From: DATHXC01 sp035459965
Lineage (GTDB): Bacteria; Pseudomonadota; Gammaproteobacteria; Burkholderiales; Methylophilaceae
Direction: 5' to 3'
Assembly: GCA_035459965.1 (NCBI GenBank)
Contig: DATHXC010000010.1
Location: 86,799-150,798, forward strand
Length of the DNA: 64,000 nt
The notes beneath the pieces are model-generated. The model saw nothing but the letters and a program-made list of their open reading frames with translations, made no database searches and was not told the origin of the DNA. Made by a program: the position numbers and the translations under genes. Every line of letters begins with the position of its first letter. The first letter of the stretch is position 1. Positions 1 through 8,667 of this stretch are shown here, one piece after another.

Positions 1-1665
1 AACGCTGCCTTGATTGTCACCAGCACACGCCAGGAAATCACCGAGCAATACGGCTTGTACCAGAACTTCGACAATCAGCGCTTCGTAGTGATACCGCCTG
101 GCACAGACACCTCACGCTTTTCACCCCCTGGACGGAAGAAACCCGAATCTGAGCTACAAAAAATGGTAGACCGCTTTTTATCTGAACCTGACAAACCACT
201 GATATTGACCATATGCAGGCCAGAAATGCGCAAGAACCTGAAAGGGTTGATCACTGCCTATGGCAATGACCCGCAACTGCAAGAGACAGCCAACCTGCTG
301 ATCGTAGCCGGGACGCGTGAAGACATTCGCGACCTGGAAGAATCACAGCAAAAAGTCATGCGCGATCTGTTGCTGGATATAGATCGCTATGACTTGTGGG
401 GCAAGGTTTCCATCCCCAAGCACATCAGCCAGGATCATGTACCGGAGCTCTATAAGCTGGCAGCCAGGCGTTGCGGTGTGTTCATTAATGCCGCACTGAC
501 CGAGCCATTCGGCCTGACCCTGATAGAAGCAGCGGCAAGCGGCCTGCCCTTTGTCGCCCCTGATGATGGCGGCCCCAGGGACATCGTCGGCAATTGCCAC
601 AGCGGCATCCTTGCCAACACGCTGGATAGCACTGAGATTGCGAATGCGATACATGAGGTACTTGCTGACAGGAAAAAGTGGCGTAAATGGGCAAGCAATG
701 GCCTGATGGGAATCCGCCGCCATTACAACTGGAATGCACACGTCACGAAATACATGAAAGAAGTACGTTGCGTGCAATACCGTAATCGCAAGCAGCTCAG
801 GCGCCAACAAGCCCTGTCATTAAGTGTCGGCAAATCACCGATGCCACTAGTCAAAATGGCGCTGGTAAGCGATATCGACAATACGCTGATAGGCGACAGG
901 AAAGCCCTGAAATCGCTCATCCCCATGCTCGATGACAGTAGCGGCGCGCTGGCATTTGGTGTGGCGACCGGGCGGCCCCTGGAAAGCGCAGTGAGCATAC
1001 TCAAAAACTGGAATGTGCCGCTACCGGACGTGCTAATTACCTCGGTAGGCAGCGAGATTAACTACGGCGCTAAATTGGTCCCTGATAAAGGCTGGGCGCG
1101 CCACATCAGTCATTTATGGCGTAGGGATGCCCTTGCCAAGGCACTCTCCAGCATCCCCGGACTTAAGCTGCAAACAGCAGAGAACCAGCGTGAATTCAAG
1201 CTGAGTTATATCGGCCTGCCAACAGAGATGCCACCGCTGGAAGAGCTTTACCATCACTTGCATAAGCTGCACCTGCACGCACAACTCATTTATTCACATG
1301 ACGAATTCCTGGACGTGCTGCCCATGCGCGCCTCCAAGGGACATGCCATACGTTACCTGGCCTATAAATGGGGGTTGCCACTCAAAAGTTTCTTGGTAGC
1401 AGGCGATTCCGGCAATGACTACGAGATGCTGGTTGGCGATACGCTGGGGGTCGTCGTGGGCAACCATAGCCACGAACTGGAAAAACTCAGGGACCAGGAG
1501 CAGGTGTATTTCGCTGAAGGCCATTATGCCGCCGGCATCATCGAGGGCTTAGCCTACTATCGTTTTGGCAACCTTAAGCGTTTTGGCAAGCCAAAAGTCT
1601 CTGGTAAAGCCAAAGGCATTACCAAAACCCAGCCCACAAAAAAACCATCAAAACTGGAAAGCTGA
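1..1665 (+). CDS. sps: sucrose-phosphate synthase/phosphatase, C-terminal part (5' end outside window)
   Basis: The reading frame is open from base 1 (Asn-Ala-Ala-Leu-Ile-Val), so the true start lies upstream and only the C-terminal ~555 residues are present. The first half is a GT-B glycosyltransferase family 4 domain: 'VTSTRQEI' near the beginning and the nucleotide-sugar binding stretch 'EPFGLTLIEAAASGLP' near base 505 are typical of sucrose-phosphate synthase. The second half is a HAD phosphatase domain with DIDNTLIGD at base 871 (DxDxT nucleophile motif) and GDSGNDYEM near base 1400. It should make sucrose-6-phosphate from UDP-glucose and fructose-6-phosphate; whether the fused domain is an active sucrose phosphatase is inferred from the intact motifs. 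It ends 2 bases before the amylosucrase start, which argues for one operon. The tail is Lys/Thr/Pro-rich. Confidence 0.9.
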   Translation, partial: NAALIVTSTRQEITEQYGLYQNFDNQRFVVIPPGTDTSRFSPPGRKKPESELQKMVDRFLSEPDKPLILTICRPEMRKNLKGLITAYGNDPQLQETANLLIVAGTREDIRDLEESQQKVMRDLLLDIDRYDLWGKVSIPKHISQDHVPELYKLAARRCGVFINAALTEPFGLTLIEAAASGLPFVAPDDGGPRDIVGNCHSGILANTLDSTEIANAIHEVLADRKKWRKWASNGLMGIRRHYNWNAHVTKYMKEVRCVQYRNRKQLRRQQALSLSVGKSPMPLVKMALVSDIDNTLIGDRKALKSLIPMLDDSSGALAFGVATGRPLESAVSILKNWNVPLPDVLITSVGSEINYGAKLVPDKGWARHISHLWRRDALAKALSSIPGLKLQTAENQREFKLSYIGLPTEMPPLEELYHHLHKLHLHAQLIYSHDEFLDVLPMRASKGHAIRYLAYKWGLPLKSFLVAGDSGNDYEMLVGDTLGVVVGNHSHELEKLRDQEQVYFAEGHYAAGIIEGLAYYRFGNLKRFGKPKVSGKAKGITKTQPTKKPSKLES

Positions 1666-1667
1666 TT

Positions 1668-3620
1668 ATGTACGAACAGGTCTCACATTCATTACTCAAC
1701 GATATCCTGATTGCGTTGGAACCGCAGATCAAGAAACAGGATCTGCAGCATTTCAATATACGTCTTGGTGCCAATTTCTACGCCATCCACTCCCTGTTCA
1801 GCCTGCTATATGGCGATCGGCCTGATTTCAAGCAGCAGATGCATAAGCTGGTTGAAACCATGACGCGGCAATATATCCAGCGTTCGCCTGATTTAAAGAA
1901 GCTCGACCTGGCGCGTGAAAAAGACCACAACTGGTTTTTAAACCAGAAATGGGTAGGGTTTGCATTGTATTGTCAGGAATTCGCTGGTGACCTTGAAGGT
2001 CTGCAATCCAGGCTAAATTACCTGCAGGATCTTGGCGTGAATATGCTGCACATCATGCCGATACTCGACTGTCCAAAAGGCAGGAGTGACGGTGGTTATG
2101 CCGTGCGTGATTTTCGCAAAATCTACGAAAAAATCGGCTCGCTGGAAACGCTGGCATCCCTGGTGGAAAGCCTCAAAAAACGTGACATCCTGCTGACGCT
2201 GGATGTGGTTGTGAACCACACCTCGGACGAGCATGAATGGGCGCAAAAGGCCAGGCAGGGCGACCAGAAATACCAGGATTACTACTTTGTATTTGATGAC
2301 CGGGAAATCCCCGATATGTATGAAGAATCCATGCCTGAGGTATTTCCAGAGAACGCCCCAGGCAACTTCACTTGGGATGCCGAAATGGGCAAATGGGTGA
2401 TGACCGTATTCAATGAATACCAGTGGGATCTCAATTATAAAAACCCGGAAGTATTCATCGAGATGCTGGACATCATCCTGTTCTGGGCCAACCAGGGTGC
2501 CGATATTGTGCGCCTGGATGCAGTAGCGTTCTTATGGAAAAAGATCGGCAGTACCTGCCAGAACGAGCGTGAAGCACACCTGATATTGCAACTGATGAAG
2601 GACTGCTGCCAGGTCACGGCACCGGGTGTTCTGTTTATTGCCGAAGCTATCGTAGCGCCTATTGAGATCATCAAGTATTTCGGCGAGGATGCCATCAATG
2701 CCAAGGAATGCGAGATGGCCTATAACGCCACCATGATGGCGTTGCTGTGGGAAGCGGTAGCGACTAAAAAAACCACCCTGCTCAACAAAGGCATCAAGAG
2801 CATCCCGAACAAACTGGAACGCGCTACCTGGATCAATTACATCCGTTGTCACGATGATATCGGGCTAGGCTTTGACGATAACGATATCCGCCTTGCCGGT
2901 TACGACCCCAAGCAGCATCGCCATTTCCTAATCGATTATTTCACTGGCAATCGTGACGATTCTGATGCTACCGGCATGGCATTCGGCCTCAATGGCAAGA
3001 CTGGCGATGCGCGTATCGCAGGCTCGCTGGCATCCCTGGCCGGACTGGAAAAAGCACTTAAAAATAATGACCTAGAAGCCATAGACAGGAGCATCAGGAC
3101 CGTATTGCTGCTGCACAGTGTGATCATGTCTTTTGGCGGCATGCCGCTGATCTACTATGGCGATGCAATCGGCACGCTGAATGACAATACCTACCTGGAT
3201 GACGAACTCAAATACCATGATAGCCGCTGGATACACAGGCCAAAAATGAACTGGGATAAGGCCGAATTACGCAACCAGAATGGCACGGTAGAGAACCGCA
3301 TTTTCAGCGGCATCAAAAAAATGATCGCAGTACGCAAGGAGATCGTGGCCTTTGCCGACCACAATAATCGTGAGCTGATCGATGTTGATAACCCCCACCT
3401 GTTTATTTTCTCGCGCTTTGATATCCAGAATAGTCAGTCGCGTGTACTGGTCATCTGCAATTTCGACATTGCCCCACAAGCGCTGGATATTGAGCCTTTG
3501 CGCCACCTGGGATTTCTCAAGCTGGCTAATGTGCAGGACCTGTATTCAGGAGAGGGCTTTTCGACGCTTGAAGATCAGCTGGTGATCCCGGCGCTCACTT
3601 TTTACTGGCTGCAAACCTGA
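1668..3620 (+). CDS. amylosucrase (GH13 family)
   Basis: This 650-residue protein matches amylosucrase in length (about 636 in Neisseria) and architecture: a helical N-terminal domain, a GH13 (beta/alpha)8 barrel and a C-terminal beta domain. The catalytic triad is visible: nucleophile D284 in VRLDAVAF, acid/base E326 in IAEAIVAP, and D396 in CHDDIG. The enzyme uses sucrose to build alpha-1,4-glucan and release fructose, or hydrolyses sucrose. Its start is 2 bases after the sucrose-phosphate synthase stop, so synthesis and breakdown of sucrose are co-transcribed, as in other methylotroph sucrose clusters. Sucrose hydrolase of the same family cannot be excluded from sequence alone. Confidence 0.9.
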   Translation: MYEQVSHSLLNDILIALEPQIKKQDLQHFNIRLGANFYAIHSLFSLLYGDRPDFKQQMHKLVETMTRQYIQRSPDLKKLDLAREKDHNWFLNQKWVGFALYCQEFAGDLEGLQSRLNYLQDLGVNMLHIMPILDCPKGRSDGGYAVRDFRKIYEKIGSLETLASLVESLKKRDILLTLDVVVNHTSDEHEWAQKARQGDQKYQDYYFVFDDREIPDMYEESMPEVFPENAPGNFTWDAEMGKWVMTVFNEYQWDLNYKNPEVFIEMLDIILFWANQGADIVRLDAVAFLWKKIGSTCQNEREAHLILQLMKDCCQVTAPGVLFIAEAIVAPIEIIKYFGEDAINAKECEMAYNATMMALLWEAVATKKTTLLNKGIKSIPNKLERATWINYIRCHDDIGLGFDDNDIRLAGYDPKQHRHFLIDYFTGNRDDSDATGMAFGLNGKTGDARIAGSLASLAGLEKALKNNDLEAIDRSIRTVLLLHSVIMSFGGMPLIYYGDAIGTLNDNTYLDDELKYHDSRWIHRPKMNWDKAELRNQNGTVENRIFSGIKKMIAVRKEIVAFADHNNRELIDVDNPHLFIFSRFDIQNSQSRVLVICNFDIAPQALDIEPLRHLGFLKLANVQDLYSGEGFSTLEDQLVIPALTFYWLQT

Positions 3621-3701
3621 GTTTTGGTTGCTCACAGGTCGCACTCGCTTTAACTCAACTATCTTTAACCAAGAACAAACTTTAACTATTAGCAAGGAAA
3701 T

Positions 3702-4550
3702 ATGATGGAACATTTCTTATCATTACTCGGCATTACCGACGTCAAGGAAGTGATACTGATCTCGAAAACAGCACTGAAGATATTGCTCATTCTGCTACTC
3801 GCGGCCATTGCCATGCGCCTGGTAGGTAAAGGCATACGGCTATTAAACGAGCGCCTTAAAGGCCATGCGCTGGATGACTCGGAAGAACTCAAGCGCATAG
3901 AAACCTTGTCGAGGGTGTTCCGCTATATTGCGACTATTGCCATTGGCGCCATCGCCATCATGGAAGTACTACATGAAATAGGCATCTCAATTGCCCCTAT
4001 CCTTGCGGCGGCTGGCGTGGTCGGTGTTGCCGTGGGCTTTGGTGCGCAGAGCCTGATCAAGGATTTCTTCACCGGGTTCTTCCTGTTGCTGGAAAACCAG
4101 ATTCGCCAAGGCGATGTGGTGGAAGTCGGCGGCAAGGGAGGCCTGGTAGAAGAAGTCACACTGCGCTATATCAAGATGCGGGACTACGATGGCAATGTCC
4201 ACTTTATCCCTAACGGCACCATCACTACCGTCACCAATATGAGTCGGGGCTATGCGCAGTCAGTGATTGATGTGCGGGTGGCTTATGGCGCGAGTACTGA
4301 TGAAGTCATCAAGGTCATGCAGCAAGTGGGCGAAGAGCTCAGGAAAGACAAGGAATATAAAAACAAGATCATGGATACGCTGGAAATTGCCGGGGTTGAG
4401 AATTGGCTGGAATCAGCGCTTATCCTGCGTTGCCGCTTTAAAGTGCTGCCTCTGGAACAATGGGGGGTGAAACGAGAATATCTGAGGCGGTTGAAATATG
4501 CATTTGACAGCAGCGGGATAGAGATTCCTTGCCAACCCTGGGCAAAGTAG
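3702..4550 (+). CDS. MscS-family mechanosensitive ion channel
   Basis: This 282-residue inner-membrane protein has the MscS layout: N-terminal hydrophobic helices (residues ~20-40 and ~65-85), a Gly/Ala-rich pore helix around residues 95-120 (AAAGVVGVAVGFGAQSL), then the beta domain with 'FIPNGTITTVTNMSRG' and a C-terminal mixed domain. It should open under membrane tension and release small solutes on hypo-osmotic shock. AAGGAAAT precedes two adjacent ATGs; the first is used here. It follows the sucrose genes on the same strand by 81 bases, so it may release sucrose used as a compatible solute (inference). It converges with the exonuclease gene, with only 9 bases between stops. Confidence 0.92.
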   Translation: MMEHFLSLLGITDVKEVILISKTALKILLILLLAAIAMRLVGKGIRLLNERLKGHALDDSEELKRIETLSRVFRYIATIAIGAIAIMEVLHEIGISIAPILAAAGVVGVAVGFGAQSLIKDFFTGFFLLLENQIRQGDVVEVGGKGGLVEEVTLRYIKMRDYDGNVHFIPNGTITTVTNMSRGYAQSVIDVRVAYGASTDEVIKVMQQVGEELRKDKEYKNKIMDTLEIAGVENWLESALILRCRFKVLPLEQWGVKREYLRRLKYAFDSSGIEIPCQPWAK

Positions 4551-4559
4551 GCGGTTAAA

Positions 4560-5060
4560 TCAAGTCGCTGCAAGTGAACAATCGCGTGTCCTCAACCATG
4601 TCATCTGGATGACTTTTGCATCAATACTGGCGCGGTGCCTGTCGACTTTGATCTCCTGTAACACTTCAAGCTTGGTATTCTCCCACTCGACTTCCTGCTG
4701 ATGCGTCAGTACGTGGCGCAGGTCTTCCAGCTTGAAATGCGGTGCCATGTCAGCAGCATCGAACAGGCGGGCCATCCAGATAAAGTCGTGTATCCAGCCA
4801 TCGGTATACACCACCATGCCCTGCAGTCGGTCATTCAGTTGTTGCGCCACCTTACTAGCGCTGAGACCATATTCATATAGCGTCTCGCGAGTAATATGGT
4901 GCGTCTGCTCTGCACTTGCCTCCCAGTGCTGCCAGTCTGACTCCGGCTTGATGAGCGAACACCAGGTTTCAGCCTGCTCAGAGATAAAGCCGATCTCGAT
5001 GGGGTAGCTATTCTTGCCAAAGCCGGAGGCTTCAATATCAATAATGATTGGTGGCTTCAT
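4560..5060 (-). CDS. DEDDh 3'-5' exonuclease-like protein
   Basis: This 166-residue protein has the motifs of the DnaQ/RNase T exonuclease fold: IDIEASGFG at the N-terminus (D-x-E), an aspartate in HDFIWMARLFD, and H-R-A-S-I-D near the C-terminus (HX4D), so the DEDDh set looks complete. It is short, essentially a lone exonuclease domain. Substrate (RNA or DNA) cannot be decided. It lies upstream of the MscS gene in convergent orientation and 93 bases downstream of another DEDD nuclease on the same strand. Confidence 0.8.
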   Translation of the reverse strand: MKPPIIIDIEASGFGKNSYPIEIGFISEQAETWCSLIKPESDWQHWEASAEQTHHITRETLYEYGLSASKVAQQLNDRLQGMVVYTDGWIHDFIWMARLFDAADMAPHFKLEDLRHVLTHQQEVEWENTKLEVLQEIKVDRHRASIDAKVIQMTWLRTRDCSLAAT

Positions 5061-5153
5061 GAATTAATCTGCATAGGTGGGATTGCAAACGAGCCTCTTC
5101 TTAATGAAACACTGATTCATACAAGGCACAATTCAAGCCAGCCTAAAAACGAG

Positions 5154-5930
5154 TTAAGCACTCCAAGCAGCCAGAAACTCTTGCCAATGCTTACCGCTAT
5201 AGCTTGCTAGTGTTTCGCGAACCAGTAAGATTTCTTTGGCATAAGCCTCAGGATTCAACTGCCCACGCATGAGCTGAAACCTTAAAAACACCAGGTAAGT
5301 ATTGACCACGTCGGTCTCGCAATAATCGCGAATTGCGCCTATCTGCCCAGCTTTAAAAGCGTCCCACACCTTGCTGCCATCCATGCCCAGCTTACCCGGG
5401 AAACCGCATAGCTGCGCCATGTCGTCCAGCGGGGCATTAGCGCGCGCCTGGTACATCGCCATTAGGTCCATCAGGTCAAGATGCCTGGTGTGGTAACGGC
5501 TGATGTAATTGTTCCACTTGAATTCACGGTCGTCCTCGCCCATGTCCCAGTACCGCGGCGCCTGCACGCCATGGATCAAGCCGCGATAGTGCAGCACGGG
5601 CAGGTCAAAACCACCACCATTCCACGACACTACATTGGGGGTGTATTTCTCAATGCCGTCAAAAAAACGCTGAATCAGTTGGCCTTCCGGCTCATCGGGG
5701 GCACCGAGTGTCCATACCTTAAAATTGTCACCCTCGCGCAAGGCGCAGGAGATCGCCACCACACGATGCTGGTGCAACGGCAAAAACTCGCTGCCGTTTT
5801 GCTGACGGCGTTTGTGGAATGCGATATTGGCCACATCCTCAGCTGAGGTTTCGGCAGGCAGGCCATATAAGATTTTCAGTCCCTCCGTATCGGGGACGGT
5901 CTCTATATCAAAAACCAGGGTGGGAGTCAT
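5154..5930 (-). CDS. predicted DEDDy 3'-5' exonuclease, PolB-like
   Basis: The protein starting MTPTLVFDIETVPD (258 residues, start 5930) matches the predicted 3'-5' exonuclease family related to the proofreading domain of family B DNA polymerases. Motifs are FDIETVPD (D-x-E), SWNGGGFDLPVL and YCETDVV (YxxxD), so it is of DEDDy type. The frame stays open for 70 codons upstream, but those codons overlap the following ydbL-like gene in another frame and resemble no protein; the internal ATG directly before the first catalytic motif is chosen. Probable role is nucleic-acid end trimming in the cytoplasm. Confidence 0.85.
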   Translation of the reverse strand: MTPTLVFDIETVPDTEGLKILYGLPAETSAEDVANIAFHKRRQQNGSEFLPLHQHRVVAISCALREGDNFKVWTLGAPDEPEGQLIQRFFDGIEKYTPNVVSWNGGGFDLPVLHYRGLIHGVQAPRYWDMGEDDREFKWNNYISRYHTRHLDLMDLMAMYQARANAPLDDMAQLCGFPGKLGMDGSKVWDAFKAGQIGAIRDYCETDVVNTYLVFLRFQLMRGQLNPEAYAKEILLVRETLASYSGKHWQEFLAAWSA

Positions 5931-5964
5931 ATTGGCATATCCAGCATCATATTTTGCAGCGTCA

Positions 5965-6396
5965 TTACTTCTTTGCCCAACCGCTACCATCCTGGTACCA
6001 CCAGCCGGGTTGCGCTTTCTGTACCCAGCGCTGCGCAAAGGTACTGCGCACTTCGGCCTCCCATTCAGGATGGCCGTTGCCGGTGGCAATTTCCTTGTAT
6101 AGCGCGTTGCGGTCAGCATTTTCTGCGGATACCAGGCCATTTACAGATTGGCGCTGTGCCAAAGGCACACTATTGGCATCGCGCACGGCAATCATGCCAT
6201 CACGGGTGAGGCCTACAGCGCCACTGGCATAAAAAGAGGCAAGCTGGCTGTGGCGGGCCTGCATGCTATTTTTGATGCCTGAGATCGCGGGAGTATTGAT
6301 TTCAAGATCAGCTGCTGCATAAGCTGGGGATACCACTAACAAAGCAGCTGTCAGCAACATGAAACAAAACGTGTATGTAATGCGGATATTGTTCAT
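5965..6396 (-). CDS. ydbL: YdbL-family periplasmic protein (DUF1318)
   Basis: The protein is about 143 residues with a signal peptide ending in Ala-Tyr-Ala-Ala, followed by a mature domain with 'LTRDGMIAVRD' and 'YKEIATGNGHPEWE', typical of YdbL/DUF1318. AAGGGA lies 7 bases before the second of two in-frame ATGs (6396), which is preferred over the ATG at 6402. It is last in the order ydbH-ynbE-ydbL, the same order as in Escherichia coli, where YdbL modulates the YdbH-YnbE envelope lipid-transport bridge. The gene starts 12 bases after the ynbE-like stop, which supports co-expression. Confidence 0.87.
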   Translation of the reverse strand: MNNIRITYTFCFMLLTAALLVVSPAYAAADLEINTPAISGIKNSMQARHSQLASFYASGAVGLTRDGMIAVRDANSVPLAQRQSVNGLVSAENADRNALYKEIATGNGHPEWEAEVRSTFAQRWVQKAQPGWWYQDGSGWAKK

Positions 6397-6407
6397 GACC
6401 ATTTCCC

Positions 6408-6638
6408 TTATTTCGTTTCAGTTGATGTTGATGGCGCGGCCTGATCAGCTGGTTGGCTAGATGGCGGATTGCCATCCTGCAGCTTCCACACCTCGTCGAT
6501 GATCTTGTCTGCCGCTTTTTCAGCCGCTGCTGCAGGAAAGTAGATATTGATAGTGACGCATGCAGGCAGCACCAAGGCCACTGCGGCGGTGCTTAAGATG
6601 CCGGCCCATGACCACTTATTGTTGATGATGTTTTTCAT
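6408..6638 (-). CDS. ynbE: YnbE-like outer-membrane lipoprotein
   Basis: This is a small 76-residue lipoprotein. The signal peptide ends in LPAC, with the lipidated Cys at about residue 27, followed by VTINIYFPAAAAEKAADKII, the core YnbE signature. In E. coli YnbE pairs through beta-strand stacking with the C-terminus of YdbH to bridge inner and outer membranes. Position between ydbH and ydbL supports the assignment. The C-terminal tail is Pro/Ser/Thr-rich and variable. Confidence 0.88.
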   Translation of the reverse strand: MKNIINNKWSWAGILSTAAVALVLPACVTINIYFPAAAAEKAADKIIDEVWKLQDGNPPSSQPADQAAPSTSTETK

Positions 6639-6691
6639 TTAGAATCCTCATGAGTGGGCTATTTTAAGCAGAGCCCTATTTAATTAGCGCG

Positions 6692-8548
6692 CTATTTTAT
6701 AATGGGCGCCACATTACCCGTGGTGATGCGCTTGATGCGTTCCAGCAAATCGCTCCAGTTCACCGAATGATTGTAACCCATGACCGTAATCGAGGGCACG
6801 CCACTCCCTTTAACGATGACATAGCCTTGCCCGGTTGACTCGACACCATTCATTTCGCACACATCTTTGCGCAGTTTGCAGCTCAAGCCTATCTTTTGAT
6901 AATTGAATTCCTTTAGGAACCTCAGAAAACTACGCTGTATAGCAGCTGCTGCGCCCGCGCCGCCCAGGGCAGAGATATTTTCTACCGCGCGCTGTGAAAT
7001 CTTCTTCGGATAGCGTCCATCGCTGCTATGAAAATCCGCATCGAAATTGACGGGTTTCCAGTTCACCAGTTGCAGGTTGCTCACATCACCATCCAGCTTG
7101 CCTTCTATGGCGCCAAAAGCAAAAGTCCGCGTCAGTGCACCAAGGTCAAGGTTGCGCATCTGCATATCGGCAGTAAGCCTGGGGGCTGAACCCAGCGGGG
7201 TTTGCATCGCAAGATTTTTCACCAGGATACTGCCATCAAACAGGTTAAAGCCCATCTCGCCATCCACGCCTAATTGCCCCGCGCTATAGGTCACAAGGGG
7301 AATGGATGCCGCAACTTTGCCTTCCATGCGCGGCAAGCCCAATGCTTGGCTCAGCTCCACCATGTCGATAGGCACCACATTGGCACGCAGATGCCAGTGC
7401 CATTCATTATTGGCCCACGCGGCAGAAACATCAGCAAGGTTGAGTGCGCCATCCAGGATAGGCAGTGTCACCTGGGGAGCAGTCAATGCATAGCGATTGA
7501 GCTCCACATGAATACTAGCTGGGCCCAGCGGAACCTTGAGCAGGTTGCCACCCGCATAAGTGAGGCGGGCATTTTTAATCTCATCGTAGTCCCACGGGAT
7601 GCTGGCATTGAGCTTGTATAGTGCAAACCGATGATCTTTATCATCGACATCTACATTGTCCAGATCAAGCAGGAATGCAGTTGGCTGGCTGCCTTGTATC
7701 GTGAGTTGCAGACTGGCATTGCCAGCCATTTCCAGATTATCGAGTGAGGTCTTTTCCAATAATGGCTTAAGCAGTAAGGGATAAAGTGCTTCCAGGTCCA
7801 GGTTCGGCGCACTCAGGGTAAGGGCTTGCAACGTGTTATCGCCAAGACGCCATTGCCCGCTGAAACTGGCCTTGCCTACGTTTTTCAAACTCAGTTCGGC
7901 GGCATCCACATTTAAGAATTGCGCATTCAGCACCCCACTGGCTTGCAGGCTATGCCCGGCAGATGCAAAGTAGAACGGCTGCCAGAACGCCTCGCCTGCG
8001 AGCCAATCCAAATGCGCCTGCCAGGCCCATTGATTATTGCTATGTGTGGCTTTTGCGCTTAGTTGCGCACTGATTTTTTCACCCGCATGCAAGCCTGCGG
8101 CATCGCTTAAATTTGCCTGCTTTAGATTCAATGAGGCTGATATCTGAGGCGAGCCATGCTGCTGATCGAGACTAAGGCTAAAAGAGAAAGGCGCGTTGAT
8201 ATGCGCAGTGACCAGCTTGCCCTGCTCACAGCCCCACTGCTGGCTTGTCGAGCCAGTAGCAGGTTTTTTCATCACAGCGGGCAGAGAAATTCTATCGCAG
8301 CTCAGGCTGAGATCTGACCAGATTTTTTCATTAATGGGTTTGAACTGGGCATTGAGCGTAACGTCTGCTTGCTTAGCGCCTGCATTGACAGGGCTAAGCT
8401 GATAACGCAACTTGAGGTTGCGCACATTACCTTGTTCACTCTCAATATTGTCCACATCAATAGTGATCGCCGAAATTGCATGCGCGGGTTGTGTTGCCAG
8501 ACACAGCCAACATAAGCATAAAATTTTCACGTAATTCGATATTTGCAT
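6692..8548 (-). CDS. ydbH: YdbH-like AsmA-type intermembrane lipid transport protein
   Basis: This 618-residue protein has an N-terminal hydrophobic segment (residues ~5-25) and a long, beta-rich periplasmic body, as in the YdbH family (labelled 'dicarboxylate transport' in Pfam for historical reasons). The C-terminal region with 'FNYQKIGLSCKL' and 'NGVESTGQGYVIVKGSG' is conserved in YdbH. It is shorter than E. coli YdbH (about 880 residues). It is predicted to form a hydrophobic groove carrying phospholipids between the membranes together with YnbE and YdbL. The operon reads ydbH-ynbE-ydbL with gaps of 53 and 11-12 bases. Confidence 0.85.
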   Translation of the reverse strand: MQISNYVKILCLCWLCLATQPAHAISAITIDVDNIESEQGNVRNLKLRYQLSPVNAGAKQADVTLNAQFKPINEKIWSDLSLSCDRISLPAVMKKPATGSTSQQWGCEQGKLVTAHINAPFSFSLSLDQQHGSPQISASLNLKQANLSDAAGLHAGEKISAQLSAKATHSNNQWAWQAHLDWLAGEAFWQPFYFASAGHSLQASGVLNAQFLNVDAAELSLKNVGKASFSGQWRLGDNTLQALTLSAPNLDLEALYPLLLKPLLEKTSLDNLEMAGNASLQLTIQGSQPTAFLLDLDNVDVDDKDHRFALYKLNASIPWDYDEIKNARLTYAGGNLLKVPLGPASIHVELNRYALTAPQVTLPILDGALNLADVSAAWANNEWHWHLRANVVPIDMVELSQALGLPRMEGKVAASIPLVTYSAGQLGVDGEMGFNLFDGSILVKNLAMQTPLGSAPRLTADMQMRNLDLGALTRTFAFGAIEGKLDGDVSNLQLVNWKPVNFDADFHSSDGRYPKKISQRAVENISALGGAGAAAAIQRSFLRFLKEFNYQKIGLSCKLRKDVCEMNGVESTGQGYVIVKGSGVPSITVMGYNHSVNWSDLLERIKRITTGNVAPIIK

Positions 8549-8667
8549 AAGTATTTATTTAAAATTTATTGCTACTTACCAATTACATCCTTAATTCACT
8601 TTACTATCATCAGCAACTTGGATAATCTTGTTTTAAAAAGAGTTTTAAATAAAAACAAGAGTTAATA

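Noticed and set aside
343..810. Long minus-strand open frame inside the sucrose-phosphate synthase gene
   Set aside because: The plus-strand frame carries conserved glycosyltransferase motifs; the antisense frame resembles no protein.
5931..6140. N-terminal extension of the PolB-like exonuclease
   Set aside because: It overlaps the ydbL-like gene in another frame and adds a non-conserved basic stretch before the first catalytic motif.
7274..7621. Plus-strand open frame inside ydbH
   Set aside because: It overlaps a full-length YdbH with conserved C-terminus on the other strand; no start signal or known motif.
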